A DNA stretch of 64,000 nucleotides from Pseudomonas fluorescens (GCF_001307155.1 NZ_CP012830.1:930001-994000); one strand, 5' to 3'; positions 47,865 through 60,222 are shown, counted from the stretch's first letter. Notes: generated by a model from the sequence alone, not told the origin. Translations and numbers: made by a program.

Positions 47865-48975
47865 GGGTCACCTCCAGCGCACTGCGGCGACTCGCCATTT
47901 TCAAGCGCAACGGCTCCCAATAGAGCAGTCCCAGGCCAATGGCCAGGAATATTGCGTGAACCCACCACAGACCCAGTGCCGGGGGGATCTTGCCTTTCTC
48001 CAGAGCACCGCGTGCGGCGATCAGGATCGTCAGATAAGCCATATAGAGAAGAATCGCCGGCAGCAACTTGAGGAAACGTCCCTGGCGCGGATTGACCCGC
48101 GACAGCGGCACCGCCATCAACGTCACGATAAACACCAGCAACGGCAGCGACACACGCCACTCGAGCTCGGCGCGTGCACGAATATCCGGATTGTCCAGCA
48201 GGGTGCGGGTCGGCATCGCATCGCGATCGGTCACCTCGTCGCTGACATCCGGCTTGGGCAGCAGCACGCCATAGGTGTCGTACTTGATGGCCCGATAGTC
48301 GGCCAGCCCCGGCTGACCGTCGTAACGGTAGCCATTGTCGAGAATCAGGTAGCGGTTGCCGTCTTCCTTGATTTCCTGACGACCCTTCTCGGCCACCAGT
48401 ACGGAAATACCGCGATCCTTCTGATCGGCGGAAAGACGCTTTTCCGAGATGAAGACGCCGCCCAGATTGATCCGGTCATCGGACAGCTGCTCGGTGTAGG
48501 TCACCCGCGAACCATCGCGCAGCGCCTGAAAACGGCCCGGCACCAGCGTGTCGAACTCGGTCATGGCATCCTGCTTGTTCAGCAGCAACTGGAACTGATT
48601 GGCGCCTTGCGGTGCCAGGCTCAGGCTCAGCCAGGCCACGATCACGGCAACCAGCGCAGCCGGAAACAGGGTCATGCCCAACAGACGCTGCTGGCTCATG
48701 CCGGTCGCGGAGAGCACGGTCATTTCACTTTCAAGGTACAGGCGACCGTAGGCCAGCAGGATCCCGAGAAACAGCCCCAAAGGCAGAATCAGTTGCAGGA
48801 AACCCGGCAGACGAAAGCCCATGATCAGGAACAGCGAGCCTGGGTCCAGGGCGCCCGAGGCGGCCTGGGCCAGGAACTTGATGAAGCGCCCACTCATGAT
48901 GATGACCAGCAGCACAGCGCTGACGGCGCTCAAGGTCAACAGGACTTCGCGGGACAGATAACGGAAGACAATCAA
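47857..48975 (-). CDS. lptF: LPS export ABC transporter permease LptF
   Basis: A 372-residue partner of LptG. Seen: IVFRYLSREVLLTLSAVSAV, GFLQLILPLGLFLGILLAYG, YLESEMTVLSATGMSQQRLL and SLPLLVFIVTLMAVPLSRVN. I choose a TTG start at 48975: GGAG is seven bases upstream and the protein then begins MIVFRYLSREV as in other pseudomonads. GTG 48984 lies immediately after the GGAG and is too close. The gene is divergent from pepA. Confidence 0.94.
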   Translation of the reverse strand: MIVFRYLSREVLLTLSAVSAVLLVIIMSGRFIKFLAQAASGALDPGSLFLIMGFRLPGFLQLILPLGLFLGILLAYGRLYLESEMTVLSATGMSQQRLLGMTLFPAALVAVIVAWLSLSLAPQGANQFQLLLNKQDAMTEFDTLVPGRFQALRDGSRVTYTEQLSDDRINLGGVFISEKRLSADQKDRGISVLVAEKGRQEIKEDGNRYLILDNGYRYDGQPGLADYRAIKYDTYGVLLPKPDVSDEVTDRDAMPTRTLLDNPDIRARAELEWRVSLPLLVFIVTLMAVPLSRVNPRQGRFLKLLPAILLYMAYLTILIAARGALEKGKIPPALGLWWVHAIFLAIGLGLLYWEPLRLKMASRRSALEVTRG

Positions 48976-50773
<1,798 letters not shown>

Positions 50774-50833
50774 AACTGAAGATCCTGAACGGCGTCATCC
50801 GCGGATGACGCCGCGCAGGCATCAGGAACCGCA

Positions 50834-51262
50834 ATGACCAAAGTCGACTTTTATATCCTGCCCAGCGCCGATCCTTCGGCGCGGCTGGATTTTGCCTGCA
50901 AGCTCACCGAAAAAGCCTGGCGCATGGGCCACCGCATCTACCTGCATTGCAGCGATGCCGCCCAACGCGACGATCTCGATGCACGCCTGTGGGCGTTCAA
51001 AGGCGAAAGCTTCGTGCCTCACGGCCCCGCCGAAAACGAACCGGACGGTTTAGTGGTGCTTGGTCTGGGAGACGATCCAGGACAACACCAGGACTTGCTG
51101 GTCAATCTTGACCTCAAAGTCCCGTCTTTTGCCCAGCGCTTTGCCCGTGTGGCCGAAGTGGTGGTTGAAGACCCGGCTATTCGTCAGGCCGCGCGGGAGA
51201 GTTTCCGTTTCTACCGCGAACAGGGCTATCCTCTGCAAGATCACCGTTTACAGCGACTCTGA
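50834..51262 (+). CDS. holC: DNA polymerase III subunit chi
   Basis: A 142-residue protein. VDFYILPSADPSARLDFACK, then KAWRMGHRIYLHCSDAAQRD and LWAFKGESFVPHG match HolC, which binds SSB at the replication fork and links it to the clamp loader through psi. It lies between pepA and valS in the order conserved in pseudomonads. No holD-like psi gene is nearby. Confidence 0.94.
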   Translation: MTKVDFYILPSADPSARLDFACKLTEKAWRMGHRIYLHCSDAAQRDDLDARLWAFKGESFVPHGPAENEPDGLVVLGLGDDPGQHQDLLVNLDLKVPSFAQRFARVAEVVVEDPAIRQAARESFRFYREQGYPLQDHRLQRL

Positions 51263-51269
51263 GCACATG

Positions 51270-51692
51270 ATGGACACGTCAAACCAGCTGCAAAAGTCCG
51301 CACACCTGCTGGACGACCTCGAGTCGATCCGCCAGTTGCTCGGCGATGACAACCTGCAACCACCGCTGCTGACCGACACCGTCGAGCAAGTCAGTGATGA
51401 AGGCCAGATTCCGATGTTGTTCGATCAGGTCGGCGGCAAACCGCAGGCTGAAATCATCGAACCACCTGCCCCACCACCGACACCCGCGCCTGCACCTGTC
51501 GCGGCTCCGACTCCGACCTCATCTGTCCAGCAAGGCGCCGATGTCATGCTGCACCTGAACGACGAACTGCGCGCCGCCGCGCAATTGATCATGCAAGACG
51601 TGATCGACGACTTCGCCCCGCACATCGAAACCGAGATCAAGCGTCGGCTTGATGCGCGGATGGAGCGGTTGCTCAGCCAGTACGAATCCTGA
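51270..51692 (+). CDS. Conserved hypothetical protein between holC and valS
   Basis: A 140-residue protein starting MDTSNQLQKSAHLLDDLESI. After an N-terminal helix comes a low-complexity linker rich in proline and alanine (about 70-90, EPPAPPPTPAPAPVAAPTPT) and a C-terminal helical part (LNDELRAAAQLIMQDVIDDF, then IETEIKRRLDARMERLL). No catalytic motif is seen. The PA3833-type neighbour of holC in P. aeruginosa is similar in place. An ATG three bases upstream (51267) is equally possible. Position suggests a replisome link, but this is a guess. Confidence 0.8.
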   Translation: MDTSNQLQKSAHLLDDLESIRQLLGDDNLQPPLLTDTVEQVSDEGQIPMLFDQVGGKPQAEIIEPPAPPPTPAPAPVAAPTPTSSVQQGADVMLHLNDELRAAAQLIMQDVIDDFAPHIETEIKRRLDARMERLLSQYES

Positions 51693-51705
51693 AACTGCTG
51701 CGCGA

Positions 51706-51772
51706 CCATCGCGGGCAAGCCTTACTCCTACAGGTTCCTACTGCCCGTAGGAGCAAGGCTTGCCCGCGATGG
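51706..51772. repeat. REP pair, GGAGCAAGGCTTGCCCGCG type
   Basis: The left arm (51706-51731) and its inverse (51747-51772) differ at one base in the core (CCTTACTCC against GGAGCAAGG). It lies between the hypothetical gene and valS. Confidence 0.9.
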
Positions 51773-51911
51773 CGTCATCATTGCCGATAAAAATCTCACC
51801 TCATTGCACAATTTTCAGGCACCCGCCATCACCTCGCTCTACGCGCACGGGAACATCCCCGCTATACTTCCCGGCTTTTCCTGAATAAATGCCAATAGGG
51901 TCCCGCCGCGC

Positions 51912-54758
51912 ATGGATAAGACCTACCAGCCGCACGCCATTGAAACTTCCTGGTACAACACCTGGGAGTCAGAGAATTACTTCGCCCCGCAAGGCGCGGG
52001 CGAGTCCTACACCATCATGATCCCGCCGCCGAACGTCACCGGCAGCCTGCACATGGGCCATGGCTTCAACAACGCGATCATGGACGCCCTGATCCGTTTC
52101 CGCCGCATGCAGGGTCGCAACACCCTGTGGCAGCCGGGCACCGACCACGCCGGTATCGCCACGCAAATGCTGGTGGAGCGTCAACTCGAAGCCAAGGGTC
52201 AGAATCGCCACGATCTGGGCCGTGAAAAATTCCTCGAGAAAGTCTGGGAGTGGAAGGATGAGTCCGGCGGCAACATCAGCCGTCAAATCCGCCGCCTCGG
52301 CTCGTCTGTCGACTGGAGCCGCGAGCGCTTCACCATGGACGACGGCCTCTCGGAAGCGGTCAAGGAAGCCTTCGTGCGCCTGCACGAAGACGGTCTGATC
52401 TACCGCGGCAAGCGTCTGGTCAACTGGGACACCAAGCTGCACACGGCGATTTCCGACCTCGAAGTGGAAAACCACGACGAAAAAGGTTTCCTGTGGAACC
52501 TGAAGTACCCGCTGGCCGACGGCGCCAAGACCGCTGAAGGCAACGATTACCTGATCGTCGCGACCACTCGCCCGGAAACCATGCTCGGCGACGCCGCCGT
52601 GGCGGTTAACCCGAACGATGAACGCTACAAAGCCCTGATCGGCAAGTATGTCGTGTTGCCACTGGTTGGCCGCCGCATCCCGATCATCGCTGACGATTAC
52701 TGCGACCCCGAGTTCGGCACCGGCTGCGTGAAAATCACCCCGGCCCACGATTTCAACGACTATGAAGTCGGCAAGCGCCACAACCTGCCGCTGCTGAACA
52801 TCTTCGACAAGAACGCCGAGGTGCTGCCAGCAGCCCAGGTCTTCAACCTCGATGGCAGCGTCAACGAAGCGATCGACGGCACACTGCCCGCCGAATACGC
52901 CGGTCTCAACCGTTTCCAGGCCCGCAAGGAAATCGTTGCCGCATTCGAAGCCGCCGGCCTGCTGGTCAGCGTCGACGATCACGCGCTGAAAGTACCGAAA
53001 GGCGACCGCTCCGGCACCATCATCGAGCCGTGGCTGACCGACCAATGGTACGTTTCCACCAAACCGCTGGCCGAGCCTGCGATTGCTGCCGTTGAAGACG
53101 GCCGCATCCAGTTCGTGCCCAAGCAGTACGAAAACATGTACTTCTCGTGGATGCGCGACATCCAGGACTGGTGCATCAGCCGTCAGCTGTGGTGGGGCCA
53201 CCGGATTCCGGCCTGGTATGACGAGTCGGGCAAAGTCTACGTCGGTCGCGACGAAGCCGAAGTGCGTGCCAAGCACAACCTCGGCCCGGACGTTGCGCTG
53301 CAACAGGACAACGACGTGCTCGACACCTGGTTCAGCTCGGGCCTGTGGACGTTCTCCACCCTCGGCTGGCCGCAGCAAACTGAATTCCTGAAGAAGTTCC
53401 ACTCCACCGACGTGCTGGTGACCGGCTTCGACATCATTTTCTTCTGGGTTGCCCGGATGATCATGCTCACCATGCATTTGGTGAAAAACGAAGACGGCAC
53501 GCCTCAGGTTCCGTTCAAGACTGTGTATGTGCATGGTCTGGTGCGTGATGGCCAAGGCCAGAAAATGTCCAAGTCCAAGGGCAATGTCCTGGACCCGCTG
53601 GACATCATCGACGGTATCGAGCTTGAAGCACTGGTAGAGAAACGCACCTCGGGCCTGATGCAGCCAAAACTGGCGAAGAAGATCGAGAAGCAGACCCGCG
53701 AAGAGTTCGCCGACGGTATCGCCAGCTACGGCACCGACGCCCTGCGCTTCACGTTCTGCTCGCTGGCCTCGACCGGCCGCGACATCAAGTTCGACATGGG
53801 CCGCGTCGAAGGCTATCGCAACTTCTGCAACAAAATCTGGAACGCTGCGCGCTACGTGCTGGACAAGGGCGAAGACTGCGGCCAGAACGGCGAGGCCTAC
53901 GAACTGTCGCTGGCGGATCGCTGGATCATTTCGCAGCTGCAACGCACCGAAGCCGAAGTGACCCGCCAACTCGACCAGTTCCGTTTCGACCTGGCGGCGC
54001 AAGCCTTGTACGAGTTCATCTGGAACCAGTATTGCGACTGGTACCTGGAACTCTCCAAGCCGGTGCTGTGGGACGAAAACGCAGCCGTAGAGCGTCAACG
54101 CGGCACCCGCCGCACGCTGGTTCGCGTGCTGGAAGTCGCCTTGCGTCTGGCCCACCCGTTCATGCCGTTCATCACCGAAGAAATCTGGCAGCGCATTGCG
54201 CCGCTGGCCGGTGTTCAAGGCAAGACGATCATGCTGCAGCCTTGGCCAGTGGCCGTTGAGGCACGCATCGATCAGGCCGCCGAAGACGACATCGAATGGC
54301 TCAAGGGCCTGATGCTTGGCACGCGTAACATTCGTGGCGAGATGAACATCGGCCCGGGCAAACCACTGCCGTTGTTCCTGAAGAACGTCAATACCGAAGA
54401 CCAGCGTCGTCTCACCGAGAACGAAGTCCTGCTGAAGAAGCTGGCCAAGCTCGAGTCGATCACTGTATTGGCTGCAGGCGAAGAAGCACCACTGTCTGCC
54501 ACCGCGCTGGTGGGAGAGATGGAAGTGCTGGTGCCGATGGCCGGTCTGATCGACAAAAACGCCGAACTGGCGCGCCTGGACAAGGAAATCCAGCGCCTGC
54601 AAGGAGAAGTGCAGCGGGTCGGCGGCAAGCTGTCCAACGCTGGCTTCGTTGACAAGGCCCCGGCCGACGTCATCGAGAAAGAACGCGCCAAACTGGCCGA
54701 AGCCGAACAGGCTCTGGGCAGACTGGCCGAGCAGCATGCGCGAATTGCCAGTTTGTAA
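51912..54758 (+). CDS. valS: Valyl-tRNA synthetase
   Basis: A 948-residue class I synthetase. The HIGH-type motif is HMGH at 47-50 in [16 protein letters not shown] lies at 551-555; the editing CP1 domain lies between ([30 protein letters not shown]). The tail is a C-terminal coiled coil ([20 protein letters not shown]). The ATG lies at the conserved start. It is followed by a strong terminator. Confidence 0.98.
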   Translation: MDKTYQPHAIETSWYNTWESENYFAPQGAGESYTIMIPPPNVTGSLHMGHGFNNAIMDALIRFRRMQGRNTLWQPGTDHAGIATQMLVERQLEAKGQNRHDLGREKFLEKVWEWKDESGGNISRQIRRLGSSVDWSRERFTMDDGLSEAVKEAFVRLHEDGLIYRGKRLVNWDTKLHTAISDLEVENHDEKGFLWNLKYPLADGAKTAEGNDYLIVATTRPETMLGDAAVAVNPNDERYKALIGKYVVLPLVGRRIPIIADDYCDPEFGTGCVKITPAHDFNDYEVGKRHNLPLLNIFDKNAEVLPAAQVFNLDGSVNEAIDGTLPAEYAGLNRFQARKEIVAAFEAAGLLVSVDDHALKVPKGDRSGTIIEPWLTDQWYVSTKPLAEPAIAAVEDGRIQFVPKQYENMYFSWMRDIQDWCISRQLWWGHRIPAWYDESGKVYVGRDEAEVRAKHNLGPDVALQQDNDVLDTWFSSGLWTFSTLGWPQQTEFLKKFHSTDVLVTGFDIIFFWVARMIMLTMHLVKNEDGTPQVPFKTVYVHGLVRDGQGQKMSKSKGNVLDPLDIIDGIELEALVEKRTSGLMQPKLAKKIEKQTREEFADGIASYGTDALRFTFCSLASTGRDIKFDMGRVEGYRNFCNKIWNAARYVLDKGEDCGQNGEAYELSLADRWIISQLQRTEAEVTRQLDQFRFDLAAQALYEFIWNQYCDWYLELSKPVLWDENAAVERQRGTRRTLVRVLEVALRLAHPFMPFITEEIWQRIAPLAGVQGKTIMLQPWPVAVEARIDQAAEDDIEWLKGLMLGTRNIRGEMNIGPGKPLPLFLKNVNTEDQRRLTENEVLLKKLAKLESITVLAAGEEAPLSATALVGEMEVLVPMAGLIDKNAELARLDKEIQRLQGEVQRVGGKLSNAGFVDKAPADVIEKERAKLAEAEQALGRLAEQHARIASL

Positions 54759-54773
54759 CGGTAAATCGCACTG

Positions 54774-54810
54774 AAAAAGGGAGACCCGAGTGGTCTCCCT
54801 TTTTTATTTT
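54774..54810 (+). terminator. valS terminator
   Basis: GGGAGACC and GGTCTCCC form a stem with a 5-base loop, flanked by AAAAA and TTTTTTATTTT, 16 bases past the stop. Confidence 0.92.
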
Positions 54811-54843
54811 CATTGTCCCAAAACACCGAAACTCCGCTTTCTT

Positions 54844-54931
54844 GTGGGAGCAAGGTTTGCCCGCGATGAACGATAACGTGGTGCATCTGTTACACCGCAT
54901 CGTGATTCTCGCGGGTAAGCCTTGCTCCTAC
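54844..54931. repeat. REP pair, diverged GGAGCAAGGCTTGCCCGCG type
   Basis: The left arm GTGGGAGCAAGGTTTGCCCG and the inverted right arm CGGGTAAGCCTTGCTCCTAC each carry single changes from the standard head. It lies between valS and rlmF. Confidence 0.82.
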
Positions 54932-55003
54932 GGGATCCCCGCGCGACCATCGTCTGTGGGACAATGCCCGTCACTTTTAGCCATACCCGAATCGACCTCG
55001 CCC

Positions 55004-56026
55004 ATGAACGCCCCCCGCACACCAAGACCTGCGCGCCAAAAGCCAAAACCCGCGACCCCGGCCAAAGCCGTCGAGCCGCGTGAGAAGGCCAGCTTGCATC
55101 CACGCAACCGCCATCAGGGCCGTTACGACTTCCCGGCGCTGATCAAGACCACGCCTGAGCTGGCGAAGTTCGTGATCATCAATCCCTACGGCAAAGAGAG
55201 CATCGACTTCGCCAGCCCGGATGCAGTGCGGGTGTTCAACCGGGCGCTGCTCAAGTCGTTCTACGGCATTGCCCATTGGGACATCCCGGCCGATTACCTG
55301 TGCCCACCGGTTCCGGGCCGTGCCGACTACGTGCACTTCCTGGCTGACTTGCTGGCCAGTGTCAACGACGGCGAAATCCCTCGGGGCGCGCCGGTCAAGG
55401 TGCTCGATATCGGCATGGGCGCCAACTGCGTCTATCCGTTGATCGGCTACAGCGACTACCGCTGGCACTTCCTCGGCTCGGAAATCGACCCGACCGCCGT
55501 TGCCGCCGCCAAAGCCATCGTGCAGTCCAACGGGTTGAACAAAGCCATCCAGTTGCGCCAGCAAAGCAATCCCAAGCACATTTTGCTGGGTCTGCTCGAA
55601 CCCGGCGAACGCTTTGACCTGACCATGTGCAACCCGCCGTTCCACGCCTCGATGGACGAGGCTACCAAGGGCAGCGAGCGTAAATGGCGCGCACTGGGCC
55701 GCGCCGACCCGAAGCGCAAGCTGCCGGTGCTGAACTTTGGTGGCCAATCGGCCGAACTGTGGTGTGAAGGCGGCGAAGCACGGTTTGTGACGCAACTGAT
55801 TGCCGAGAGCGCGCACTTTCAGCACAAAGTGCTGTGGTTCAGCACCCTTGTCTCGAAAGCCTCAAACCTGCCTGCCATCCAGACCGCACTGAAAAAGGCC
55901 GGCGTACTGGAGAGCCAGGTCGTGGAAATGTCTCAGGGGCAGAAGCAAAGCCGTTTTGTCGCCTGGACCTTCCAGACTAAATCCGAGCAGCAAGTCTGGC
56001 GCGAACGCTGGGTTCGCAAGAGCTGA
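55004..56026 (+). CDS. rlmF: 23S rRNA (adenine1618-N6)-methyltransferase RlmF
   Basis: A 340-residue methyltransferase. A basic N-terminal tail ([20 protein letters not shown]) is followed by [17 protein letters not shown], the SAM-binding [20 protein letters not shown] and catalytic NPPF at 210-213 ([10 protein letters not shown]). It modifies A1618 of 23S rRNA. ATG 55004 is chosen by the conserved N-terminus; the longer frame to 54842 runs through a REP. A single gene. Confidence 0.95.
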   Translation: MNAPRTPRPARQKPKPATPAKAVEPREKASLHPRNRHQGRYDFPALIKTTPELAKFVIINPYGKESIDFASPDAVRVFNRALLKSFYGIAHWDIPADYLCPPVPGRADYVHFLADLLASVNDGEIPRGAPVKVLDIGMGANCVYPLIGYSDYRWHFLGSEIDPTAVAAAKAIVQSNGLNKAIQLRQQSNPKHILLGLLEPGERFDLTMCNPPFHASMDEATKGSERKWRALGRADPKRKLPVLNFGGQSAELWCEGGEARFVTQLIAESAHFQHKVLWFSTLVSKASNLPAIQTALKKAGVLESQVVEMSQGQKQSRFVAWTFQTKSEQQVWRERWVRKS

Positions 56027-56122
56027 GTAACTGACCAACGCAGATCAACTGCGGGGAGGGCCGGGCGACGTTCGCTTGCTCGCTCCCACATTGGCTTGCA
56101 GCATTTGCTGAATAGCGGATAC

Positions 56123-56164
56123 AAAAAAACCGTGCCCGGGTTGTCCCGGCGCACGGTTTTTTTT
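56123..56164 (-). terminator. Terminator of the HU gene (bidirectional)
   Basis: AAAAAAACCGTGC pairs with GCACGGTTTTTTTT across a GC-rich inner part (CCGGG/CCCGG). It lies between rlmF and the converging HU gene and can end both. Confidence 0.9.
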
Positions 56165-56173
56165 ACTGCGGTC

Positions 56174-56455
56174 TTACTTGTTAACAGCGTCAGTCAGGCC
56201 TTTAGCCACGACCAGCTTGATAACTTTCTTGGCAGCGATTTCGATGGCAGCGCCAGTCGAAGGGTTGCGGCCGGTACGGGCAGGACGCTCGGTCACTTTC
56301 AGCTTGCCGATACCTGGCAGAGTGATTTCGCCGCCGTTTTCCAGTTGATCAGCAACGATTTGGCCCAGTTGGTCCAGAGCGTTACGCGCGGTGGTTTTTG
56401 GCGCGTCGATAGCTTCAGCGATATCGGCGATCAGTTGGTCTTTAGTAAGAGCCAT
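56174..56455 (-). CDS. HU family DNA-binding protein
   Basis: A 93-residue protein. MALTKDQLIADIAEAIDAPK, GEITLPGIGKLKVTERPART, then GRNPSTGAAIEIAAKKV are the HU/IHF signature with the DNA-binding proline in RNPSTG. It bends and compacts DNA. ATG 56455 is preceded by GGAAGGAAC. Pseudomonads have several HU paralogues; which one this is cannot be fixed from one window. yejK lies upstream on the other strand. Confidence 0.95.
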   Translation of the reverse strand: MALTKDQLIADIAEAIDAPKTTARNALDQLGQIVADQLENGGEITLPGIGKLKVTERPARTGRNPSTGAAIEIAAKKVIKLVVAKGLTDAVNK

Positions 56456-56851
56456 GTGGTGTTCCTTCCCTATCAAATTCATATGGATTGCAGAGTGCAG
56501 TGTCAGCCATCGAGCCCGATCTTCTGGATCTGGCACCCTCGGCTACAACACCGACGGGTCGGGGTTATAGATGCCGAAATCAGGGTTTGGTTCGACCTGA
56601 CAAATGCTGAATGCACGCTTAACGCAGTGACTTCGCGTAAGACCGGGCAAAACTAGCACAGAGACGGGGAAATATCCGCCTCTACCTACCCATTTGGTCA
56701 GCTTTATTGCTCTAAATCCGGAAAAAAGCGCATAAGCCCGGTCAGACACGCCTCGAACACCCTTCAAGCACCGCCAAAACCAGCAGGTGCGGTACACTGG
56801 GCACTTTTTTGGGGGAGCACGCCCTCCTCTCTTCAATCAGCCGAGAAGCCC
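56456..56851. other. Divergent HU/yejK control region
   Basis: No gene is supported in these 396 bases. Both promoters must lie here; TACACT near 56792 is a plausible yejK -10. A small minus-strand frame (56543-56836) crosses the region but has no ribosome-binding site or recognisable protein features. Confidence 0.5.
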
Positions 56852-57856
56852 ATGCCGATCCGTCATTGCATCGTCCACCTGATCGACAAAAAACCCGACG
56901 GCACTCCTGCAGTTCTCCACGCCCGCGACTCCGAACTTGCTGAGTCCACGGCCATCGAGAATATGCTCGCCGACCTCAACGAAAGCTATAACGCCAAACA
57001 AGGCAAGGCCTGGGGTTTGTTCCATGCCGAGTCCGGCGCGCACCCGTTCAGCGGCTGGCTGAAGGAATACCTCGACGGCGGCAAGGACTTCACGGCGTTC
57101 AGCCGCGTTGCAGTGGAACACCTGCAAAAGTTGATGGAAGAATCCAACCTGTCGACCGGCGGCCACGTGCTGTTTGCGCACTATCAGCAAGGCATGACCG
57201 ACTACCTGGCTATCGCACTGCTGCACCACAGCGAAGGCGTGGCGGTGACTGACCAGCTCGACGTGACGCCGTCCCGCCACCTGGATCTTGGCCAGTTGCA
57301 CCTGGCAGCGCGAATCAACGTGTCCGAGTGGCAGAACAACAAGCAGTCCAAGCAGTACATTTCGTTCATCAAGGGCAAGAACGGCAAGAAGGTTTCGGAG
57401 TATTTCCGCGACTTCATCGGCTGCCAGGAAGGCGTCGACGGTCCGGGCGAAACCCGCACCCTGCTCAAGGCGTTCAGTGACTTCGTCGAAAGCGAAGACC
57501 TGCCGGAAGAGTCCGCCCGCGAGAAGACCAAGACCCTGGTCGACTACGCCAGCAGCCAGGCAAAACTCGGCGAACCGATGGGCCTCGAAGAGTTGTCTGA
57601 GCTGATCGACGAAGAACGCCCGAAAGCGTTCTACGATCACATCCGCAACAAGGATTACGGCCTGTCGCCAGAGATCCCGGCAGACAAACGCACCCTGAAT
57701 CAGTTCCGCCGCTTCACCGGCCGCGCCGAAGGCCTGTCCATCAGCTTTGAAGCGCACCTGCTGGGCTCGAAGATCGAATACGACGAAGAAGCCGGCACGC
57801 TGATCATCAAGGGCCTGCCGACCCAACTGACCGATCAGCTGAAGCGCCGCAACTGA
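56852..57856 (+). CDS. yejK: Nucleoid-associated protein YejK (NdpA)
   Basis: A 334-residue protein of the 37-kDa nucleoid-associated family: [60 protein letters not shown]. Its role in nucleoid structure is little understood. The next gene starts inside its stop codon (TGATG), so translation is coupled to the glutaredoxin gene. Confidence 0.94.
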   Translation: MPIRHCIVHLIDKKPDGTPAVLHARDSELAESTAIENMLADLNESYNAKQGKAWGLFHAESGAHPFSGWLKEYLDGGKDFTAFSRVAVEHLQKLMEESNLSTGGHVLFAHYQQGMTDYLAIALLHHSEGVAVTDQLDVTPSRHLDLGQLHLAARINVSEWQNNKQSKQYISFIKGKNGKKVSEYFRDFIGCQEGVDGPGETRTLLKAFSDFVESEDLPEESAREKTKTLVDYASSQAKLGEPMGLEELSELIDEERPKAFYDHIRNKDYGLSPEIPADKRTLNQFRRFTGRAEGLSISFEAHLLGSKIEYDEEAGTLIIKGLPTQLTDQLKRRN

Positions 57857-58206
57857 TGCTGAACGGCGTACTGAAGAAATTCCTGCTGATCCTGCTGGTG
57901 GTTGTGGCCTACCAGAACTGGGGCAAGATCGAGCGGGTGTTCAATCCTTCGCAAGTGGTGTCCGAGCAGACCCAGGCCAATGCCAGGGTCGTGCTCTACG
58001 CCACCGACTGGTGCGGTTACTGCAAACTGACCCGGCGCTTTCTCGACCAGAAAGGCATTCCTTACCGCGAGTTCGACATCGAGAAAGATGCCGAAGCACG
58101 CAAGACTTATGAAGCGCTGGGTGGACGCGGAATACCGATGCTGGACGTGAACGGCACATTGATCCGCGGTTATGAGCCTGAGGCGATCCTCACTGCCCTG
58201 AAATAG
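57856..58206 (+). CDS. Glutaredoxin family protein with N-terminal membrane segment
   Basis: A 116-residue protein. An N-terminal hydrophobic helix (LKKFLLILLVVVAYQ) precedes a thioredoxin-fold domain with C53 and C56 in TDWCGYCKLTRRFL and the cis-proline GGRGIPMLDVNG. It probably acts in thiol-disulfide exchange at the membrane; topology is uncertain. Overlaps yejK by one base. A REP pair follows. Confidence 0.9.
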   Translation: MLNGVLKKFLLILLVVVAYQNWGKIERVFNPSQVVSEQTQANARVVLYATDWCGYCKLTRRFLDQKGIPYREFDIEKDAEARKTYEALGGRGIPMLDVNGTLIRGYEPEAILTALK

Positions 58207-58208
58207 AC

Positions 58209-58352
58209 TGTGGCGAGGGAGCTTGCTCCCGCTCGAGTGCGCAGCGCTCGCAAACAGGTAAACCGGTTCTGTCAGGCAAAACGCGAATACCATTTCTATG
58301 ACTGCTTCGCCCGAACGCGGACCGGCCGACGGGAGCAAGCTCCCTCGCCACA
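58209..58352. repeat. REPIN, GAGGGAGCTTGCTCCC type
   Basis: Heads at 58209-58231 and 58330-58352; the right tail is the inverse of the GTCGGCCGGTCCGCG tail, the left tail (GAGTGCGCAGCGCTCG) is a third kind. It lies between converging genes. Confidence 0.9.
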
Positions 58353-58368
58353 AATGCCCGTGCCCGGG

Positions 58369-59304
58369 TCAGCGTGCCTCGATGCGAAAGCCAAACCGCG
58401 GGAAGTGCACATGCACCAGCCCGCCCCGCTCATCTTCGCGGCGCAGGATCAGTTCTTCGCGCCCTGCAAACAGCAACTCACCTACGACCGGATCAACGCC
58501 ATAGTCAGTCGCCGCAATGACTACTTGCTGGCCGGCCTTGAAGCCGTTGGGTTCATCGAACTGCTCATCCGGCAAAGCCGCTGGTGTTGAATGACGCGAA
58601 ACCTCCAGCGCCTCTTCAGAGGTCATTTCGCTGAATGCACCATGCCCGAAGCCCATGACCCGAACCAGCCATGCCGACACCGCCGGATAAACATCGACCA
58701 ACGGTGCCGTCACCGGTGTGTCCTTGAGGAACCACAACGGGTGAGCCATGGCGAAGTCGGCAATCGAAGGTTCACCAAACAGGTAATCACCATCCTCGCG
58801 CTGCAATTGCTGCTCAAGCCGCGCCATGATCGTCGGCCATTGATGCCTGGCCTGCTCGGCCGACAACCGCGTAGCGCTGCCACCGCTGAACAACCCGGCA
58901 CGGTCAGCGACAAATGCCTTGATCGCTTCTGGAGACAACTTGGCAAAACGCACCGCCACCGATTCTGGCTGGAACACCAGGCTCACCGCATGCTGAAACA
59001 CCACCGAATCAGCCCAGGCGGCAAAGCTCGCAGTGATCATCTCCCGACCTTCCGGGAACAATGCAGGCGAAGCCTTTTCCTGTTCCAGACGGCGGGCAAT
59101 CAACGCTGTGTCGCAGTAGATATCGGCGCCAATCTGCAACACTGGGGTCTTGCGGTAACCACCGGTCAGTGCGGTCAAATCGGGTTTTGGCATCATTCGC
59201 GGGATCATCACGGAACGCCAGGACAAGCCTTTGAAACCGAGCAACAGTCGGTTTTTTTCTGCAAAGGGGGAAGTTGGGTAATGGTGAAGAATCAACTCTG
59301 GCAT
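58369..59304 (-). CDS. Glutathione S-transferase family protein with C-terminal extension
   Basis: A 311-residue protein. An N-terminal thioredoxin-like half (ELILHHYPTSPFAEKNRLLL, GYRKTPVLQIGADIYCDTAL) and an all-helical C-terminal half (SIADFAMAHPLWFLKDT) form a GST fold of about 210 residues. The remaining ~100 residues (PNGFKAGQQVVIAATDYGVD and LLFAGREELILRREDERGGL) look like an extra beta-rich domain, as in some bacterial GSTs. Substrate unknown. ATG 59304 is chosen by the conserved MPELILHHYP start. Confidence 0.88.
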   Translation of the reverse strand: MPELILHHYPTSPFAEKNRLLLGFKGLSWRSVMIPRMMPKPDLTALTGGYRKTPVLQIGADIYCDTALIARRLEQEKASPALFPEGREMITASFAAWADSVVFQHAVSLVFQPESVAVRFAKLSPEAIKAFVADRAGLFSGGSATRLSAEQARHQWPTIMARLEQQLQREDGDYLFGEPSIADFAMAHPLWFLKDTPVTAPLVDVYPAVSAWLVRVMGFGHGAFSEMTSEEALEVSRHSTPAALPDEQFDEPNGFKAGQQVVIAATDYGVDPVVGELLFAGREELILRREDERGGLVHVHFPRFGFRIEAR

Positions 59305-59391
59305 GCTGGGCCCGCCGCTGGTGTTAGATGTCAGCAGCTTAGCGCGCAATCGAATAGCGGCCTACCCATCTGCCTGATGGGCACTTATCAG

Positions 59392-59712
59392 TCAGATTGA
59401 TAAACCCGCAGAGGCGCTCGCCACCAGACATTCCTTGGCGCTTTTCTTGAGTTTTTTGATCAGGCGTTCCTGACGCAGTGCTTCGCTTTTATCGCGGCAG
59501 GCTTCGGTGTACACCAATGCAACAGCCGGGCTTGAGAGGAAGAAACGCGCACCTTTACCGCTTTGATGAGTGGCAAAACGCCGGACAGGGTCGTCACTGA
59601 TCCCGCAGTACAGCGAACCGTTGGCCGCACGAACCAGATAGACGAACCAGGGTTTGCTCTGCGCGGGTGGGGTTGCAGGGTCGCTGACGGAGACTTCGCT
59701 CAAGGTGTTCAC
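59392..59712 (-). CDS. GIY-YIG nuclease family protein (UPF0213-like)
   Basis: A 106-residue protein from GTG 59712. The GIY-YIG core is [20 protein letters not shown], followed by [14 protein letters not shown] and [20 protein letters not shown] with the catalytic glutamate. Members of this short YhbQ-type group are thought to act on DNA, with unclear roles. A TTG at 59739 is a less likely start. It lies between the GST and NTF2-like genes on the same strand. Confidence 0.88.
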   Translation of the reverse strand: MNTLSEVSVSDPATPPAQSKPWFVYLVRAANGSLYCGISDDPVRRFATHQSGKGARFFLSSPAVALVYTEACRDKSEALRQERLIKKLKKSAKECLVASASAGLSI

Positions 59713-59751
59713 GTGACGATCAAGGCTTGTAGGAAACAAGCCGCGATCTTA

Positions 59752-60222
59752 TCAGCGACTGGCCTGGAACGCCTTCAAGCCTTTCAAGGCCTGCGCGCGC
59801 ACAGCGTTGCCCACCAATGGTGTCCAGCCCAGCAACAGACCTTTGAAACCCAATGCCTGACGCGACCAGCGCCACAGATCGAAATGGTCGTGGTGCTCGC
59901 AGATCTTGCCGTCACGGAAAACAAATCGCGCCTGAATGTCGTTGACCACCGTGTTGCCGGTCTGGCTGAACAGGTAGGTCGCCACCCAATGCGCACCGCC
60001 CGTACGCTCATCGGCGCGGACGTTATCGAAGGTCAGGGAAAAGTCTTTGGCGCGAGTCGTGAGCATGCGCCACATGTCGCCGGCATCGCGCCCACGCAGT
60101 TCGCCGAACGCCGGATCACTGAACACCACGTCGTCGGTGTAGCAGGCGCTCATGGCCTCGGCATCCAGCCGCTGGAAAGCTTGATAGAACTGGGTGATCA
60201 AGGCGCGGTTGGCATCACTCAT
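59752..60222 (-). CDS. Nuclear transport factor 2 (SnoaL-like) family protein
   Basis: A 156-residue protein. NRALITQFYQAFQRLDAEAM, DDVVFSDPAFGELRG and RFVFRDGKICEHHDHFDLWR fit the cone-shaped NTF2-like fold. Such proteins are small isomerases, hydrolases or dimerising partners; no catalytic set can be assigned. ATG 60222 with GGGAG upstream is the start. It lies upstream of the GIY-YIG gene with a 39-base gap. Confidence 0.88.
   Translation of the reverse strand: MSDANRALITQFYQAFQRLDAEAMSACYTDDVVFSDPAFGELRGRDAGDMWRMLTTRAKDFSLTFDNVRADERTGGAHWVATYLFSQTGNTVVNDIQARFVFRDGKICEHHDHFDLWRWSRQALGFKGLLLGWTPLVGNAVRAQALKGLKAFQASR

Noticed and set aside
51969..54737. Long minus-strand open frame opposite valS
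   Set aside because: Antisense shadow of a GC-rich gene; no ribosome-binding site or recognisable domain.
56041..56100. Another REP copy after rlmF
   Set aside because: Only a single degenerate half (GCTTGCTCGCTCCCACA) is present; too weak to list as an element.
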